A DNA stretch of 64,000 nt from Przewalskia tangutica (Eukaryota; Streptophyta; Magnoliopsida; Solanales; Solanaceae): the NCBI GenBank assembly GCA_029844215.1, contig CM056728.1, positions 7,528,001 to 7,592,000 on the forward strand, given 5' to 3'. The notes under the pieces were generated by a model, which worked only from the letters and a program-made list of their open reading frames with translations, searched no databases and was not told the origin of the DNA. Shown here piece after piece: positions 34,501 to 46,230 of this stretch; position 1 is the stretch's first letter; every line of letters begins with the position of its first letter. The translations under genes and the position numbers were made by a program.

Positions 34501-36741
34501 CCATCACTAAAGGGCTGACATTTGTTATTTGTATTTGTGGGTAATGTTCGGGTTCAACTCCCCTGACAGTATTTGTTTATATGGACAGACTTTTATAATT
34601 TGAAAAAGTATAGTTGATTTTCATTATTCTCATTTTAAAAAGGATACAGTTGACTCTTACTTTGAAAAGGCACATTGTACTGATATTTGATTATTATACT
34701 TGTCTCCTATTATCTTTTTGACCTGTTATAATATCATTTACAATACTTATTATTTCACATACTTGGTACATTTTTCGTACTGACCCCCTTTCTCTGGGGG
34801 GTTGCGTTCATGCCGCAGGTTTAGGTACGCGGTTTGGTGATCTTCAAGTGTAGGATCCTTGCTCAGAGTTTTAGGATAGCTCCATTGTTATGGAGTTTAT
34901 CATTTTGGTAATGATCTTTCATTACATGTTTTTGTACATTTATGGATACGGCGGGGCCTTGTCCCGTCATAGTATATTGTCCAAACTCGTAGAGGTCTGT
35001 ATTCATATGTGAGATTGGACTCGTGTACAGTGTAGTTTCATTTTGGCTTATATATATATAGTGGCGGCCTTGTCGGCTTTGCCTTTGCTTGTTTAAAAAA
35101 AAATGATGATGAGTATCTTTATCTTCCGCGGGTTACTTGGGATGAATGGGTAGAAGGGTGTCCAGGTAGGGCACCAGTCGCGGGCCTGGGGTTCGGATCG
35201 TGACAAACATGCATATTGTTTGCCTTGTTTAAGTGATCTAATTGCTTCGGCTAAAATTCTATCTTGTGTTCTGGATGTTAAAATGTTGGCTGATTTGCTC
35301 GGGTTTGAGATTATGAAGTATGTTGATAGATTTAGGTTCTGTATGAGATGCATATGTACATGCCCCTATCTGCTTGCTTTAATTCTATCATCTTATGGTG
35401 TTTGTTATGAAGTATATTCTTGATATTCACTGGGATGTACATACTGTATATATTCTCGGGTGTTGTATGTGTTTGGGTCTGCCCATTCTTTGTTTTAAAA
35501 TCTGAAAATCATTGGTTGGGTTTATACTGCCTTGGGTCTGATTTATCCTCCTTTAAGTTTGATAATTGTTATATTGGGCATGTCTTTCCTTTTTCAGTGT
35601 TATTTGGATGAAACCCAGAATCTGAAATACATGATCTGGCCCTATTTTCAGTCCGAAAAACAATTATTTGGGCCTGCTTTCCTTTTTGTGTTTTATTTGC
35701 ATTATCAAGGCCCAATATTTGGTTGAACAATGTTGAAATTTCATTTGTTTGGACTCGTCATTTTATTTTGGGCCACTACGGCTATTAAAGCTTAAAACAT
35801 ACACACGTTAAATTTACATGAGCATTTTATATATTTGCATTATTAAAGTTTTGGGGTGTTACTAATTTCTCTTCTCTTCTTTATTTATATGAAACATAAC
35901 GGGAGCCACGAGGAGTCTCATGTGAGACTCGTTACGACTTTGCCAAACGAAGACCCACATCCACGTTCCTTGCATTCTCCGGTCTCGGGATTTCCAAACA
36001 AATAGGGCGAGATCATCATCCGTCCTAGAGTCGCTACTTTTTTTAATTCTTTAATTATGCTCATTTTATGTTGTCGTAATTTAATTTACTGCACTTGTAT
36101 AATTATTGAATTGTTTAGAATAGGTAGATTTAGAATTAATAACTTTAAAAGGGGGTAGTAAAAAAATAGGAAAATTGCCGCTGATTTATTTATCTATTAG
36201 ACCTGTTATGCATGTCTAAGCTTTTCAAAACAATTTAGTCATTTTTATGCATCTTTAGTATTACAAAATTTATAAGATTTCAATTTTGTCAAACCCCATC
36301 AAAACTACATTTTGCATATAAATACGTACTTTTCCAATGAACTATTTTCATGCATTTCTTATAAACAAACCTCATGCAAATTTTATGGAAAATATATACT
36401 TTAAGTTATTTGCAACATCTTGCCTTAACTTTTTATTTTCAAAATATGCATTTTAATACAATGAATAAGCCTAAGTTTGATCGGATAACCGCATGTTAGC
36501 GGATCTTAAAGGATGCCTAATCCCTTTCCTTTAGGATAATAGAAAACCCTTACCTGGAATCCCATCAAGTTTCGCAGACCATTAAATGGAAATCATTTAT
36601 AGCATTTTATGCTATTTAAAAGTGTCCTAGTTCACTATAATAATTAGGTGACGACTTCTTAAAAACAGTGATTTACTTCAGGAATCACCGCAAGCAACAT
36701 TGCGGTTCCGTTCGAGGCACCGGTCGAAAACGGGCGCGACA

Positions 36742-37095
36742 GTCATAACTTGGTCTCATGGTCTGCGAAGCATCAGTCTACATTATCACACTCTAGTGCA
36801 GATGCCGAGTATCGAGGGGTAGCCAATGTGGTCTCTGAATTCTGTTGGTTACTTAATCTTCTTTTAGAGCTTCATTGTCTCATTCAGAAAACTACATTGA
36901 TTTATTGTGATAATATTAGTGTCATCTACCTTTCTGGTAATCCGATTCAACATCAGCGCACTAAACATATAGATATGGATATCCACTTTGTTCGCGAAAA
37001 GGTAGCTCGTGGACAAGTACGCGTCTGCCATGTCCCTTCGAGGTATCAAATTGCAGACATCTTTACCAAGTGTCTTCCCTCGGTCCTTTTTTGAA
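36742..37095 (+). pseudogene. RNase H C-terminal part of copia A
   Basis: After the GTCAT duplication the copia frame resumes with NLVSWSAKHQSTLSHSSADA, EYRGVANVVSEFCWL, IYCDNISVIYLSGNP, HQRTKHIDMDIHFVREKV and IADIFTKCLP. It is the conserved copia RNase H with its aspartates present (DAEY, YCDN). No stop interrupts this piece; it was one domain before the Tat insertion. Confidence 0.92.
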
Positions 37096-37147
37096 GATTT
37101 TAGGGACAGTATCAGCGTACGAAGACCGTACGCTATGACTGCGGAGG

Positions 37148-37475
37148 TGTGAAAATATACATGAGTATACACTGTATACACATACTTTGTGTATATCGTG
37201 TATATCACGAAAATCCATCACATGGCGGAATTTGTGATATACACACCGTGTATATTCATTTTTGGTAACAATTTTTTTTATTAATTGTATATAATTAGCA
37301 TTGTATACTTCTCATAACTATATGATTCTTGTACAAGTAGAATAAGGTTTTGAGATTAGAATAGGAATATAATTTCCTATTATGGAAATTGTATATATAC
37401 ACTCTTTCATTAATAAAAATAATAAAGTGATTATTTTTGTTAGTTAGTTTGCCAGATTCATTTTGATATCTTACA
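37148..37475 (+). repeat. 3' LTR of copia A
   Basis: Begins TGTGAAAATATACATGAG after the purine tract GCGGAGG and probably ends ATATCTTACA (~37475). It contains repeats of a GTATACAC motif (37163-37250) and the promoter-like TATATATACACTC near 37390. Right edge approximate. Confidence 0.7.
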
Positions 37476-37505
37476 GTACGTAGTATTTCTTTATCGTGTA
37501 TTCAT

Positions 37506-37768
37506 TGAAATGCCGATTTGATTGGAAGGTTGTGACTTTTTAAAATTCTTTTATTCTTCTATGATTGTTGCGATTTTAAAACTTTTCTAAAATAAATTAA
37601 AGTATTTCAGAGTAATGTATTACATATTATTTTATTTGAAAATAAATCATCACCAATTAGACTCACAATCACAAAAATCAAAATAAAATGGTTGCGTTTC
37701 AAACTCGCAACAATTGTAGAAGAATAAAAAAAAAATTAAAACCCCACAATCTTCCAATCAAATTGGCA
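37506..37768. mobile_element. MITE-like hairpin with ~70-bp terminal inverted repeats
   Basis: The left arm from 37511 (TGCCGATTTGATTGGAAGGT, with TTATTCTTCTATGATTGTTGC further in) is matched in reverse at 37690-37768. ATTCAT flanks both ends (37500-37505 and 37769-37774), a possible 6-bp target duplication. No coding sequence in the ~110-bp loop. Size and structure fit a miniature inverted-repeat element; superfamily uncertain. Confidence 0.75.
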
Positions 37769-37774
37769 ATTCAT

Positions 37775-38544
37775 CTAATCGTAGGCCATGACTACACGAA
37801 AAAGGAAAAATATCATATAAAAAAATGTGCTAAACTAACATAATATAAAAATATGTTAGTTTTAGACAATCGTATATCACTTATTGCATTTTTTATATTT
37901 GTTTAATTTAATTTATTTTGCTTTCTCTCTTTTGTTAGTTTTATTTTAGCTTTAAAATAGACAAATGTCTAAAAAATAATGGACCCTCCCTCACACATCT
38001 TTGTTGGTTGTGACTCTTTGTTTAACGTGAAATCCGCAGTCGCTATCCGAAATTGCGCACTGAGTAAATCACGGACTGACGTAATAACCTGCAAATTCCG
38101 TCAGTCAGTTAAACCACACTTGACAAGTCATGTGTGACAGACTCCCTCAAGAGGCGAAGGCAGGCCAGGTGTTATCCTGAAGTTTAGAATTTGTGATCAA
38201 ACTCTCCACAGCACCTAATGAAGATATCCTCTGCCTTCAAGACTGGTCTAGAAATTCGAATTTTGTTGGTTGTGACTCTGTCATGATAAAAAGTGGACTA
38301 ATTGTTTAAGCCCCTTTTGCAAGTTTTTCTTTCACGTGAATGACTTTTATTCATTGACGGAACCCATTTACACATTTACCATTACTTTATTACTCCAAAT
38401 ATTTGCCCGCTTCTTAAATTTGTTGATCATGTTAATTTCTTTTTGTTTTTTCCTCCCTAGGTTAATTTTCCTGGTCCAATATTTGCACTATTATTTCAGA
38501 ATAATAAGAAAAGAGAAAATTTAACCAAGTAAAAGATTTAAATT
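37775..38544. other. No gene seen; intergenic with a small hairpin
   Basis: A short inverted repeat (CTAAACTAACAT then ATGTTAGTTTTAG) sits at 37832-37867. The phrase TTTGTTGGTTGTGACTCT occurs at 38000 and 38262, bounding a GC-richer segment of ~260 bases (38015-38260) whose source I cannot name. No coding frame. Confidence 0.4.
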
Positions 38545-38811
38545 TGAACTCACTATAGATAATGAAAGAATTAATCCCCTTTATTATTCTTATTAATGAA
38601 AGACATATATATACAAGTTACAATAGGAGAATCATACTCCTACTTTACATCTAAAACTCTATTCTATAAGGAGACTAACTATACAATTATGATAACATTA
38701 CAATAGTAATTAATGTACAAGATTAATTCTAATATATACCAAATATACAAGATTTGAACACATTCACGAATAAATTAGGGCATGTGTGAGCCTTTGTTTG
38801 AACATTTAACA
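38545..38811 (-). repeat. 3' LTR of copia B
   Basis: On the minus strand it starts TGTTAAATGTTCAAAC right after a short purine stretch (GTGGGGTG) and ends GTGAGTTCA, 267 bases. It includes the TAATAAAG and TATATATGTC motifs seen in LTRs of this family. Confidence 0.75.
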
Positions 38812-38899
38812 CACCCCACAATCATAGCGGGCGTCTTCGTCTTTGAGATCGTTTCTAAAATCTTTAAAAGGGCCAGGAAGACCGCTTTGTAAAAATGTC

Positions 38900-40408
38900 G
38901 ATATCTGGAAGGGCATGTGACAGCGTCTTGTCGTTTAGCTACCTTCTCGAACAAAGTGAATATTCATCTCTATGTGTTTAGTGCTTAGGTCTTTGAATCG
39001 ATTACGAAGGTAGATGACACTTATATTATCACAATACACTAAGGTAACCTTCTCAATAGGACAATGAAGCTCTAAAAGTAGATTTCGTAACCAACATGAC
39101 TCAGAAACCACATTGGCTACCCCTCGACTCGACCTCTGCACTTGAACGTGAAAACGTGGATTGACGCTTGGCAGACCATGAGACCAAGTTATTACCTAAA
39201 AACACACAATAGCCAGACGTAGACCGTCTGGTGTCAGGACAACCACCCCAATCAACATATGTAAATGAGACTAGTGTAGACGTCAACGAAGGATAAATGC
39301 AAGTCATACTCAAGTGTTCCCTGAATGTACCTAAGAATGTGTTTGAGCGCATGCATATGTTCAACTCTGGGATCATGCATAAACAAATACACCCGTTGTA
39401 CGACATATGTATCAGGTCGCGTGAACGTCAGATACTGAAGGGCGCCTGCAAGACTACGATAACAGGTCAGATCCTCATAGGGAGAGCCAGCTGCAACACT
39501 CAACTTGAGTTTAGTATCAACTGGAGTAGAAGTAGACTTACAGGATGACATCCCAGCCCTCTCAATGATCTCTGTTGCATATTTTCTCTGTGATAAGAAC
39601 AATCCACCTGCATGACGAGTTACAACAATCCCCAAAAAGTAACTCAATGGGCCCAAGTCCTTCATGGCAAACTCAGAACTGAGCATTGTCATAATGGAAT
39701 TTCGCAAAGCATCAGAAGAGGCAGTCAATATAATATCATCAACATATAATAGAATATAAGACATGGAAGGTTTCCGACGGTATATGAATAATGAGTTATC
39801 AGACCTGTTGTGAGAGAAATCCATAATCGAAACATAGTCAGCAAACCTCTTATACCATGCCTGTGGAGACTACTTAAGCTCATACAAGGACTTCCTCAAT
39901 AAACATACATGATTAAGATATCTAGTATCCCTAAACCCCAAGGGCTGATGCATATACAATGTATCATGAAGATCACCATGTAGGAAATCATTCTTCACAT
40001 CTAGCTAATGAATGGGCTATGATTTCGAAAGAGTTAAGATGAGCACAGTCACCGGCTTGACCACCGAGCTAAAAGTCTCACCACAATCCTCACCAACCTG
40101 CTGAGTCTTACCATCACCTACAAGACGAACCTTATGCCTTGCAAACGAACCATCAGAATTCTCTTTATGAGCAAAAATCCACATAAACCGAATAATATTA
40201 ATACCAGATGGATGGGGCACCAACTCACATGTCTTATTATCAATAAGAGCATTATATTCATCTCTCATGACAATTTTCCAATTATGGTCATTTAGGGCAG
40301 ACACAAGATTACAGGGTAAGAGAGACTTAAGAACATTCGAATTTAAATTAAAATGTCTTTTTGGTTTAACAATACCCAATTGACTACGAGTGATTGGACC
40401 ATAACTTA
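38900..40408 (-). pseudogene. Reverse transcriptase and RNase H of copia B
   Basis: Minus-strand frames 40379-40017, 39824-39252, 39406-39101 and 39141-38935 give SDGSFARHKVRLVGDGKTQQ, SYILLYVDDIILTASS (YVDD codons at about 39736-39747), LGPLSYFLGIVVTR, GALQYLTFTRPD, then WGGCPDTRRSTSGYCVFLGN and ANVVSESCWL, CDNISVIYL, KHIEMNIHFVRE. Catalytic aspartates of both enzymes are present. At least four frame breaks, including stops in the ALHNLDV and LKQAPRA regions near 40010 and 39870. Confidence 0.9.
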
Positions 40409-40413
40409 GGGCT

Positions 40414-43047
40414 TGTCACGACTGGCCGGGCCGCGACTAGTACCTCTTTGGGTACCTGTCAGTACATGTCGAGAATAGCAATGAACATACACAACACATA
40501 ATGCATAAAAGTAACATCATCGCCACCGGTACATTCCATAAAACATACTTAACAAAAGTATAATAGTACAATGTTCTTATAGCCCAAAACACATGTGGCC
40601 ACGCACTTAAAGATAACAACTGTATGACAGGCCCCGCCATACCTGATGTACAAAATACCTATAGCATCGTGGAATATCCGCACCGATAAATAAGCTTCCG
40701 AGGAATAGCTTCGACAGGAATAGTGATCCTAAGAACGAGGATCCTCGATCTGCAGATTACCGCCTGTGGCGGAAGTGGTCGTGACACAATATGTACCAAG
40801 TATGTAAAGTGGAAAATCGTAATATGATATCATAAGTCTAAAAGCAAGCGGAGTCATGGACAATAAAATACCTTTTCGCTCCTTACTAACAATGAGAGTG
40901 AAAGTATATATGTATAATAATGCATAAAATAGGAGGCTCGTGATCAAAGCAGGTACCTCGCGTAGTATCAATAAAACCATCCTACTCGGGACTATTTCAC
41001 CCGCACGGGTCCCGTGGACCGCGTGAGGTACTCCTCGCATCAATTTTACCAGCGTGGGACTATTTCACCGCATAAGCCCATGGGACTCGCGTGAGGTATT
41101 CTTCGCGTCACGGGTAGCAAATCCACGGGCAGTGGTATAACGATCTTGGGGACTTTCCGCCGGATATACTCTTACCACGGCAGGATGGTATAACGATCTT
41201 GGGTGCACCGGATATACTCTTACAAGCGGATGGTATAACGATCTTGGGGCTTGCCGATATACTCTTATATCTTGTGCGGATGGTATAACGATCTTGGATC
41301 TGCCTCGGATATACTCTTACAGCGGATGGTATGGCGATCTTGGGGTGGCCCTCGGACATACTCTTACAAGGAGGTGGTATGGCGATCTTGGGGCTTGCCG
41401 GACATACTCTTACATCTCAAATCATCATATCAAATAAATAAGTTAAGAAAACTTATAACTTCTTATTAGTCTTGTTCATATACCATCTCATTTTAGTTTA
41501 CTTAAGGCACTTAACCATATCTTTAATAAAAGAACACCGGGAGTTTAACCCAAGTACTACATACTTCAACTCTTTTGAAAATGACTCTTCTTGATACATA
41601 AAAACCTTTGGGCAATTGATACCTTAAAATCAATTTGCCTCTCCATATACTTATCTTATTTAGAGTAAATCTCTTCTCATTAACCTTTTATGAAGCTAAT
41701 AAACCAACTTCCCATAAAGTTGTTATATTAACTCTACACTTTAGTAAAATCATACTTTTCCCCTAACTAAGGGAATTATACATTCTTAAAATGAAACAAG
41801 TCATTATATACTTAAAACAAGTAAGAATACCAAATCTTGTCGTCTCTGCACTACATAGTTTCATCTATTCATGCTCGAGATAGGAAAACTTCACATACCT
41901 CTTGGTCAATCCACTTGCTAGGTCCAACTACCGCAAGTAATATTTCAACCTATAATAACTATGATATGTTCATTAACCTCTAATTTCAATGTAGAATAAT
42001 CTAACTCAAAAGCCACTAAATTCTATGGAAAATTGGGCAGCATTTCCTTTGTTTCTACATACTTTGCCACCTTTCTCAAGGCCGAATTTATCATCCAAAT
42101 GCCACATTCAAGGCTCAACAATCCAACAATGCAGGGGATTACACACCTAAACTGTGTGTAAAATTCTGCCCACAAGGTACAACAATTCACTTAATAATTC
42201 TAAGGTAGTTTTAGGCTACAACATGCTCATAATCTCTTCTTAACCCATTCTCCATATCCAAACCACATTTTCTAGCATGATGACTCTAAGTGCATTATTT
42301 TACTACCACAAGATCTTTCTTCTAAGCATGCAACACTAGAACTAATTCTAAAGGAAGAAATGTTACCTTAAAGTTTTTGCCAAAACTTATTCCAAATATT
42401 ACTAGCTTCCTTGCCAAGAACACTACCACAACAATGCCAACAAGCTAGCTACAAGCTTTTCTTGTTCTTAACTTTCAGATTTTTCTTGGGTTTTTAGAGA
42501 GAAGGGGGAGCTGATTTTTAGAGAGAGGAAGATGTTTTAGAGATGACCAAGTCTACAAGACTTGGTCAATATAATCCATGCAAGCAAAATCAGATGGGGG
42601 ACACTGTCACCCTCCCATGGCCTTTTAAAAGAGAAATCGACTTTCCTAAGTTTTTCCAAATCCGCCTCGGCGGCTGGCTGAAACCTCCGCAGTCTCGAAC
42701 TTTGGCCGCGGCTAACATCTGGCGGCTGCAACTCTGCGACCTCTCGGTACTTTAGGCACCGCGCCTCGCATACGCGCCGCGCATCGCGCTTTGCAACGCA
42801 TTTACGCGAACTTGTAACTCTCATAACTTTCTACTCGCGCCTATCGACGAGCGGTTGGTTGCGTTAGAATCTAGACTCAACGAACTACGCCTAGGCCTTT
42901 AAAATACTTAGGAACTCTCAACGAATCGGGTCATAACCCGCCCAAAGTTGACTACAACCCGCCGGAATAATCCACAACCTATCCTTTGAAAATTTTAAGT
43001 CTTACATGCTTTAACGCTCATGCGTAGGGTCGAACTACGGTCTAACA
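40414..43047 (-). repeat. 3' LTR of Tekay copy 2
   Basis: 2634 bases, TGTTAGACC to GTCGTGACA on the minus strand. A ~47-bp tandem block (about seven copies containing GGTATAACGATCTTGG and ATATACTCTTAC) lies at 41130-41430. Confidence 0.93.
41130..41430. repeat. ~47-bp tandem block in Tekay copy 2 LTR
   Basis: About seven copies of a unit with GGTATAACGATCTTGGGG and CGGATATACTCTTAC; the same block occurs at 48157-48450 in the other LTR. Tekay copy 1 has no such expansion at the corresponding place. Confidence 0.88.
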
Positions 43048-43065
43048 TTCTCCCCCTTAGAAACA
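43048..43065 (-). other. Polypurine tract of Tekay copy 2
   Basis: TTCTCCCCCTTAG on the plus strand, that is CTAAGGGGGAGAA on the minus strand, directly before the 3' LTR start. Confidence 0.85.
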
Positions 43066-43199
43066 TTCATCCCGAATGTTCCTTCTAAGCGTACTCAAAT
43101 CACAACATCAACATAGACCTCTTAACTATTCTTTTGCAAATAAAGCTCGCGAGCCACAACATACCTTGGCGTACATGCTAAATCAAAACTAACAAACAG

Positions 43200-43380
43200 A
43201 GTAGGTTACACGGAGGCATAGGAATAAGTGAAGATACTTCTTCATCATGTCATCCTCTGCTTCCACGCCATTTCCTCGCTCTCGTTCCGCAAAGGACTCG
43301 ACTAAGCCACGTCTTTCGTCCAAGTCGTTTAACTCGACGATCGAGTATCGCTATGGGACTCTCCTCATACGATAACTCCT
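43200..43380 (-). pseudogene. Chromodomain remnant of Tekay copy 2
   Basis: The minus-strand reading includes an ILDREV-like start near 43345 and the EDDMMKKYLH-like end near 43230, as in copy 1. Split by indels. Confidence 0.65.
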
Positions 43381-43479
43381 GTGTCACTTGGACATCCTGA
43401 ACCGGTGCACTCTAGATGGATCTCAATACATTTCGCAACACGGACACATGAAAAATCGATGCACCCTCCAAATCGGACG

Positions 43480-44420
43480 GAAGATCTAACTTTAGCACCT
43501 ACCTACGACAATCCGATATGGCCCAATGTACCTTGGGCTAAGCTTCCCTTTCTTCCCAAATCTCATCACGCCCTTCATGGGCGATACCTTTAGGAAAACC
43601 CAATCATCTATCTCAAATTCCAAGTGTCGACGCCGATGATCTGCATACGACTCGCCGCTAACAACCGCTTCCCGATAAGCTTCACCTTATCCACCTGTGA
43701 ACTAAGTCGCCCGACTAATCGACTTCTCCCACTCGAACCAGCCTATCGGTGACCTGCACTTCCTCGTATAAGGCCTCATGCGCCATCAATCTTTGAATGG
43801 TAGCATATATAAGCAAACTCCACGAGAGGTAAATGATCCTCCCAACGGAAATCAATAACACAAGCCCGCAACATATCCTCGTTGGATAGTGCGCTACCGT
43901 CATTCGATCTGAGGATGAAACGCCGTGAGACTCACTGTGTCCCTAATCCTTCGAAAAGACCTCCAGAAATTAGCGAGAATTGGGCTCTATCCGATATAAT
44001 CGACACCGACTCGCTCGCTCACAATCTCTCTAATATATAATCGCATAGTCCTCACCAAAACATCGCTCGACCGGAAGAAAATGGGCTGATTTCGTCAGCC
44101 TGTCGACAATCACCCAAATGGAATCATGCTTTCTCTGAGTGGTAGGTAGCCCTGTAATAAAATTCATATTTATCACCTCCCATTTCCAAGTTGGAATATC
44201 AATGGCTCGCAATGCCACCGGCCGGTGCTCAATCTTAACTCGATACCGCAATTCGAACTCCGCAACGTCCCGCTTAAGGCCATCCCACCAATACACGCCT
44301 CTGAGGTCATGGTACATCTTAGTCGACCCCGAATGAATAGAATAACGAGCACTGTGCTCTCCTCAAAATCTGTCGACGGTCTGTCACATCGGGAACACAA
44401 CGGCCTCAAATCTTAGCACC
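43480..44420 (-). pseudogene. Integrase of Tekay copy 2, frameshifted
   Basis: The best piece (44317-44030) reads MYHDLRGVYWWDGLKRDVAE, then NMNFITGLPTTQRKHDSIWV and IVDRLTKSAHFLPV. The first catalytic aspartate of the DDE triad, expected in MDF, is Asn here (AAT at 44162-44164 on the minus strand), so this copy could not integrate by itself. The next piece overlaps 43715-43903 in another frame (WSLLIYATIQRLMAHEALYE, matching the region after the catalytic glutamate). Preceding zinc-site pieces lie at 44409-44340. Confidence 0.82.
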
Positions 44421-44499
44421 CATCAGTGCTACCTCAAAACTCTTCTCCTTCTCGGTCAGCATCTCTCTGCAAAATCGGATCCTCATACCGCCTCTTTAC

Positions 44500-45050
44500 C
44501 TCTCGACGATAGAAGACTCGGCAACCTCTCGAACCGAATTCCTCACTATCGGAATCAACCAAACGAACCCCAAGGCTTGCTGGGATGTAACTCTCGGACC
44601 ATATCCTCTTTTTCTCGTGAACATCGCACTACCCATCGATCTGCGACTAAGGCATCCAACCACATTGGCCTTCCCGGTGGTATAGAATATCAACATCGTA
44701 ATCCTTAATAGCTCCAACCACCGCCTCGCCGCGTTCACTCCTGTCAAGATGTCTTGAGACTCTTGTGTCCTCGTAAATGTCCATGAACTCCATATAAATA
44801 ATGTCTCGGATCTTTAAGGCATGAATCACCGCCGCTACTCTGTCATGCGTGGGATAGTTCTTCTCATGCTTCCTAAGTCGAGATCATAAGCTATAACTCT
44901 GCCGTCGCATCAACACGCACTCCAAGCCCGACACCGACGCAATAAAACCACGTATCCATCTAAGCCCTGGAAGAGTAAGAATCCGCCAACTTCTCCTTTA
45001 GTAATCAAAACTTTCCTCACAAGTATCCGGCGGAACATAGCCGCTTTCTT
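44500..45050 (-). pseudogene. RNase H of Tekay copy 2, frameshifted
   Basis: Minus-strand fragments include MIHALKIRDIIYMEFMDIYED near 44829-44770 and a KDYDVDILYHREG stretch near 44700-44660, the same blocks as in copy 1. No single frame covers it. Confidence 0.7.
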
Positions 45051-45059
45051 AGTCAAATG

Positions 45060-45720
45060 TCTTGAAATAGAAGCAAACTTCTACAAACCGCCATAATAAC
45101 TGCAAGGCCCAGCTGCGCCAAATCGTGCAGGCCAAGTCTTGGCTGCTTCAATCTTGATGTATCAACCCGAATACCATCGGCCCGATAACATGCCCTAAGA
45201 AAGCCACCGAACTCGAGAACTTGGCATCTGTTGCGGTCTCGGAGGACTCCCACTGGTCGCCAAATGACCGTATGCTCCGCTCAAGCGTGCGAATACACCA
45301 AGATATCATCAATAAACACTATAACGAACATATCCAAGAATGGCACGAACACCTATTCATCAAATCCATGAATATCGCTTTGGTCAATCGAAAGACATCA
45401 CGAACTCATAGTGCCCATGGGTCTGAATGCGATCTTTGGGATATCTATCTCTCTAACGTGCTGATGATAACCGGACGCGGTCTATCTTGAAAACACTTTG
45501 CACGTCAAACAAATCGTCAATCCCGGGAGGATATACTGTTCTTGATAGTTACCTTGTTCACCGCCTCGAATCAATACACATACGTCCCATCCTTCTTTTA
45601 CAAACAACACGGTGCTCCCGAGGAGAAACACTTCGCCTAATAAAGCCTTTCTAAATCTTTCACCGTCCTTCAACTCCTTCGGCGGGTGCCATCTGTATGG
45701 CGGAATAGATATCGGTCGGT
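45060..45720 (-). pseudogene. Reverse transcriptase of Tekay copy 2, frameshifted
   Basis: The catalytic VFIDDILVY is encoded by 45293-45319 (minus strand) with both aspartates. Upstream a piece at 45673-45490 holds FRKALLGEVFLLGSTVLFVK, equal to the segment at 3307-3370 of copy 1. Frames shift several times between them, and the SKIDLRSGYHQ block near 45480-45450 is also out of frame. Confidence 0.82.
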
Positions 45721-45769
45721 ATCTGGAGCCAAGTCAATGCAAACTCAATCTCCTCTCGGGAGGATACGG

Positions 45770-46230
45770 AAGCTCATCTCGAATACGTGCGAAACTCTCT
45801 AACGGTGAAGGTCGGTACCTCGACCTCCGTGTCGAATACCGAACCATATGATAGATGTACCCTTTCGCACCATCTTCCTAGCGAGGTAAGAAATAAACTT
45901 ACCCTGGCGATGCGATTCCTTCCACTGGCGAAACAGAACCGAACTAATCTCTCCCTACCACGTTGGCATAGCAAGATGCTAGCCAATCCATACCCATAAT
46001 CACATCAAAGTCACTATCAACTCTATCAAGTCGGCCAGAGTCGACGGCTATCTATAGTCACGGGACAAGCCTTATACACTCGCCACTTGCGAGATCACTC
46101 TTTGGCGTAGCCGTCTCAAAAGGTCTTATGGACTCGGGCTCTATCCTATTCTACCGATGGAGATATGTAGGACAAGGTAGAACTGGATCTATCAAAGCAT
46201 ATACATCACAAAGAAGAAACCAACAATGTA
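45770..46230 (-). pseudogene. Protease and linker of Tekay copy 2
   Basis: The minus-strand piece 45986-45774 carries the post-protease linker with SYGSVFDTEVEVPTFTVREF, and the protease end with a GMDWLAS-like block lies near 45990-45970. The active-site piece (VYALIDPVLPC-like) is near 46205-46170. Degraded. Confidence 0.6.

Larger units (their letters stand above)
31682..35205 (+). mobile_element. Tekay-type solo LTR nested in the Tat solo LTR
   Basis: A 3524-bp unit from CGTTACACCCCGTAAT (usual TGTTACACC with the first base changed) to GGATCGTGACA, flanked by AACAT on both sides (31677-31681 and 35206-35210). The last ~500 bases resemble the ends of the Tekay LTRs at 560-1162 and 40414-40900 (the GCGGGGCCTTGTCCCGTCATAG phrase and terminus). 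No internal genes, so this is a solo LTR. Two tandem arrays lie inside it. Confidence 0.9.
29578..36741 (+). mobile_element. Tat-type solo LTR inserted in copia A, carrying a nested insertion
   Basis: Starts TGTTGACACTCAATTTTG and ends CGGGCGCGACA, the same termini as the Tat LTR at 15590-19444, and is flanked on both sides by GTCAT (29573-29577 and 36742-36746). Removing the nested 3.5 kb insertion leaves about 3.64 kb, matching the 3.86 kb length of that LTR, with no primer site or internal region, so it is a solo LTR left by recombination between LTRs. It has clearly diverged from the first Tat element. The GAGTCTC/GAGACTC stem (35913-35930) and CCGC/GCGG stem (36489-36502) are conserved. 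Confidence 0.9.
26690..37475 (+). mobile_element. Ty1/copia element A, 5'-truncated, split by a nested solo LTR
   Basis: Order on the plus strand: protease remnant, GAG-pre-integrase, integrase, reverse transcriptase, first part of RNase H (to 29577), then the second part of RNase H (36742 on), polypurine tract and 3' LTR. The order integrase before reverse transcriptase defines copia. No 5' LTR or gag is seen; the element begins abruptly about 350 bases upstream of the ERF gene. The RNase H reading resumes in frame after removal of 29578-36746, proving the 7.2 kb between is an insertion. Confidence 0.88.

Noticed and set aside
35220..35726. Three overlapping 60-67 codon frames in the Tat solo LTR
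   Set aside because: Hydrophobic, AT-rich, no conserved content, and located in LTR sequence after the nested insertion.
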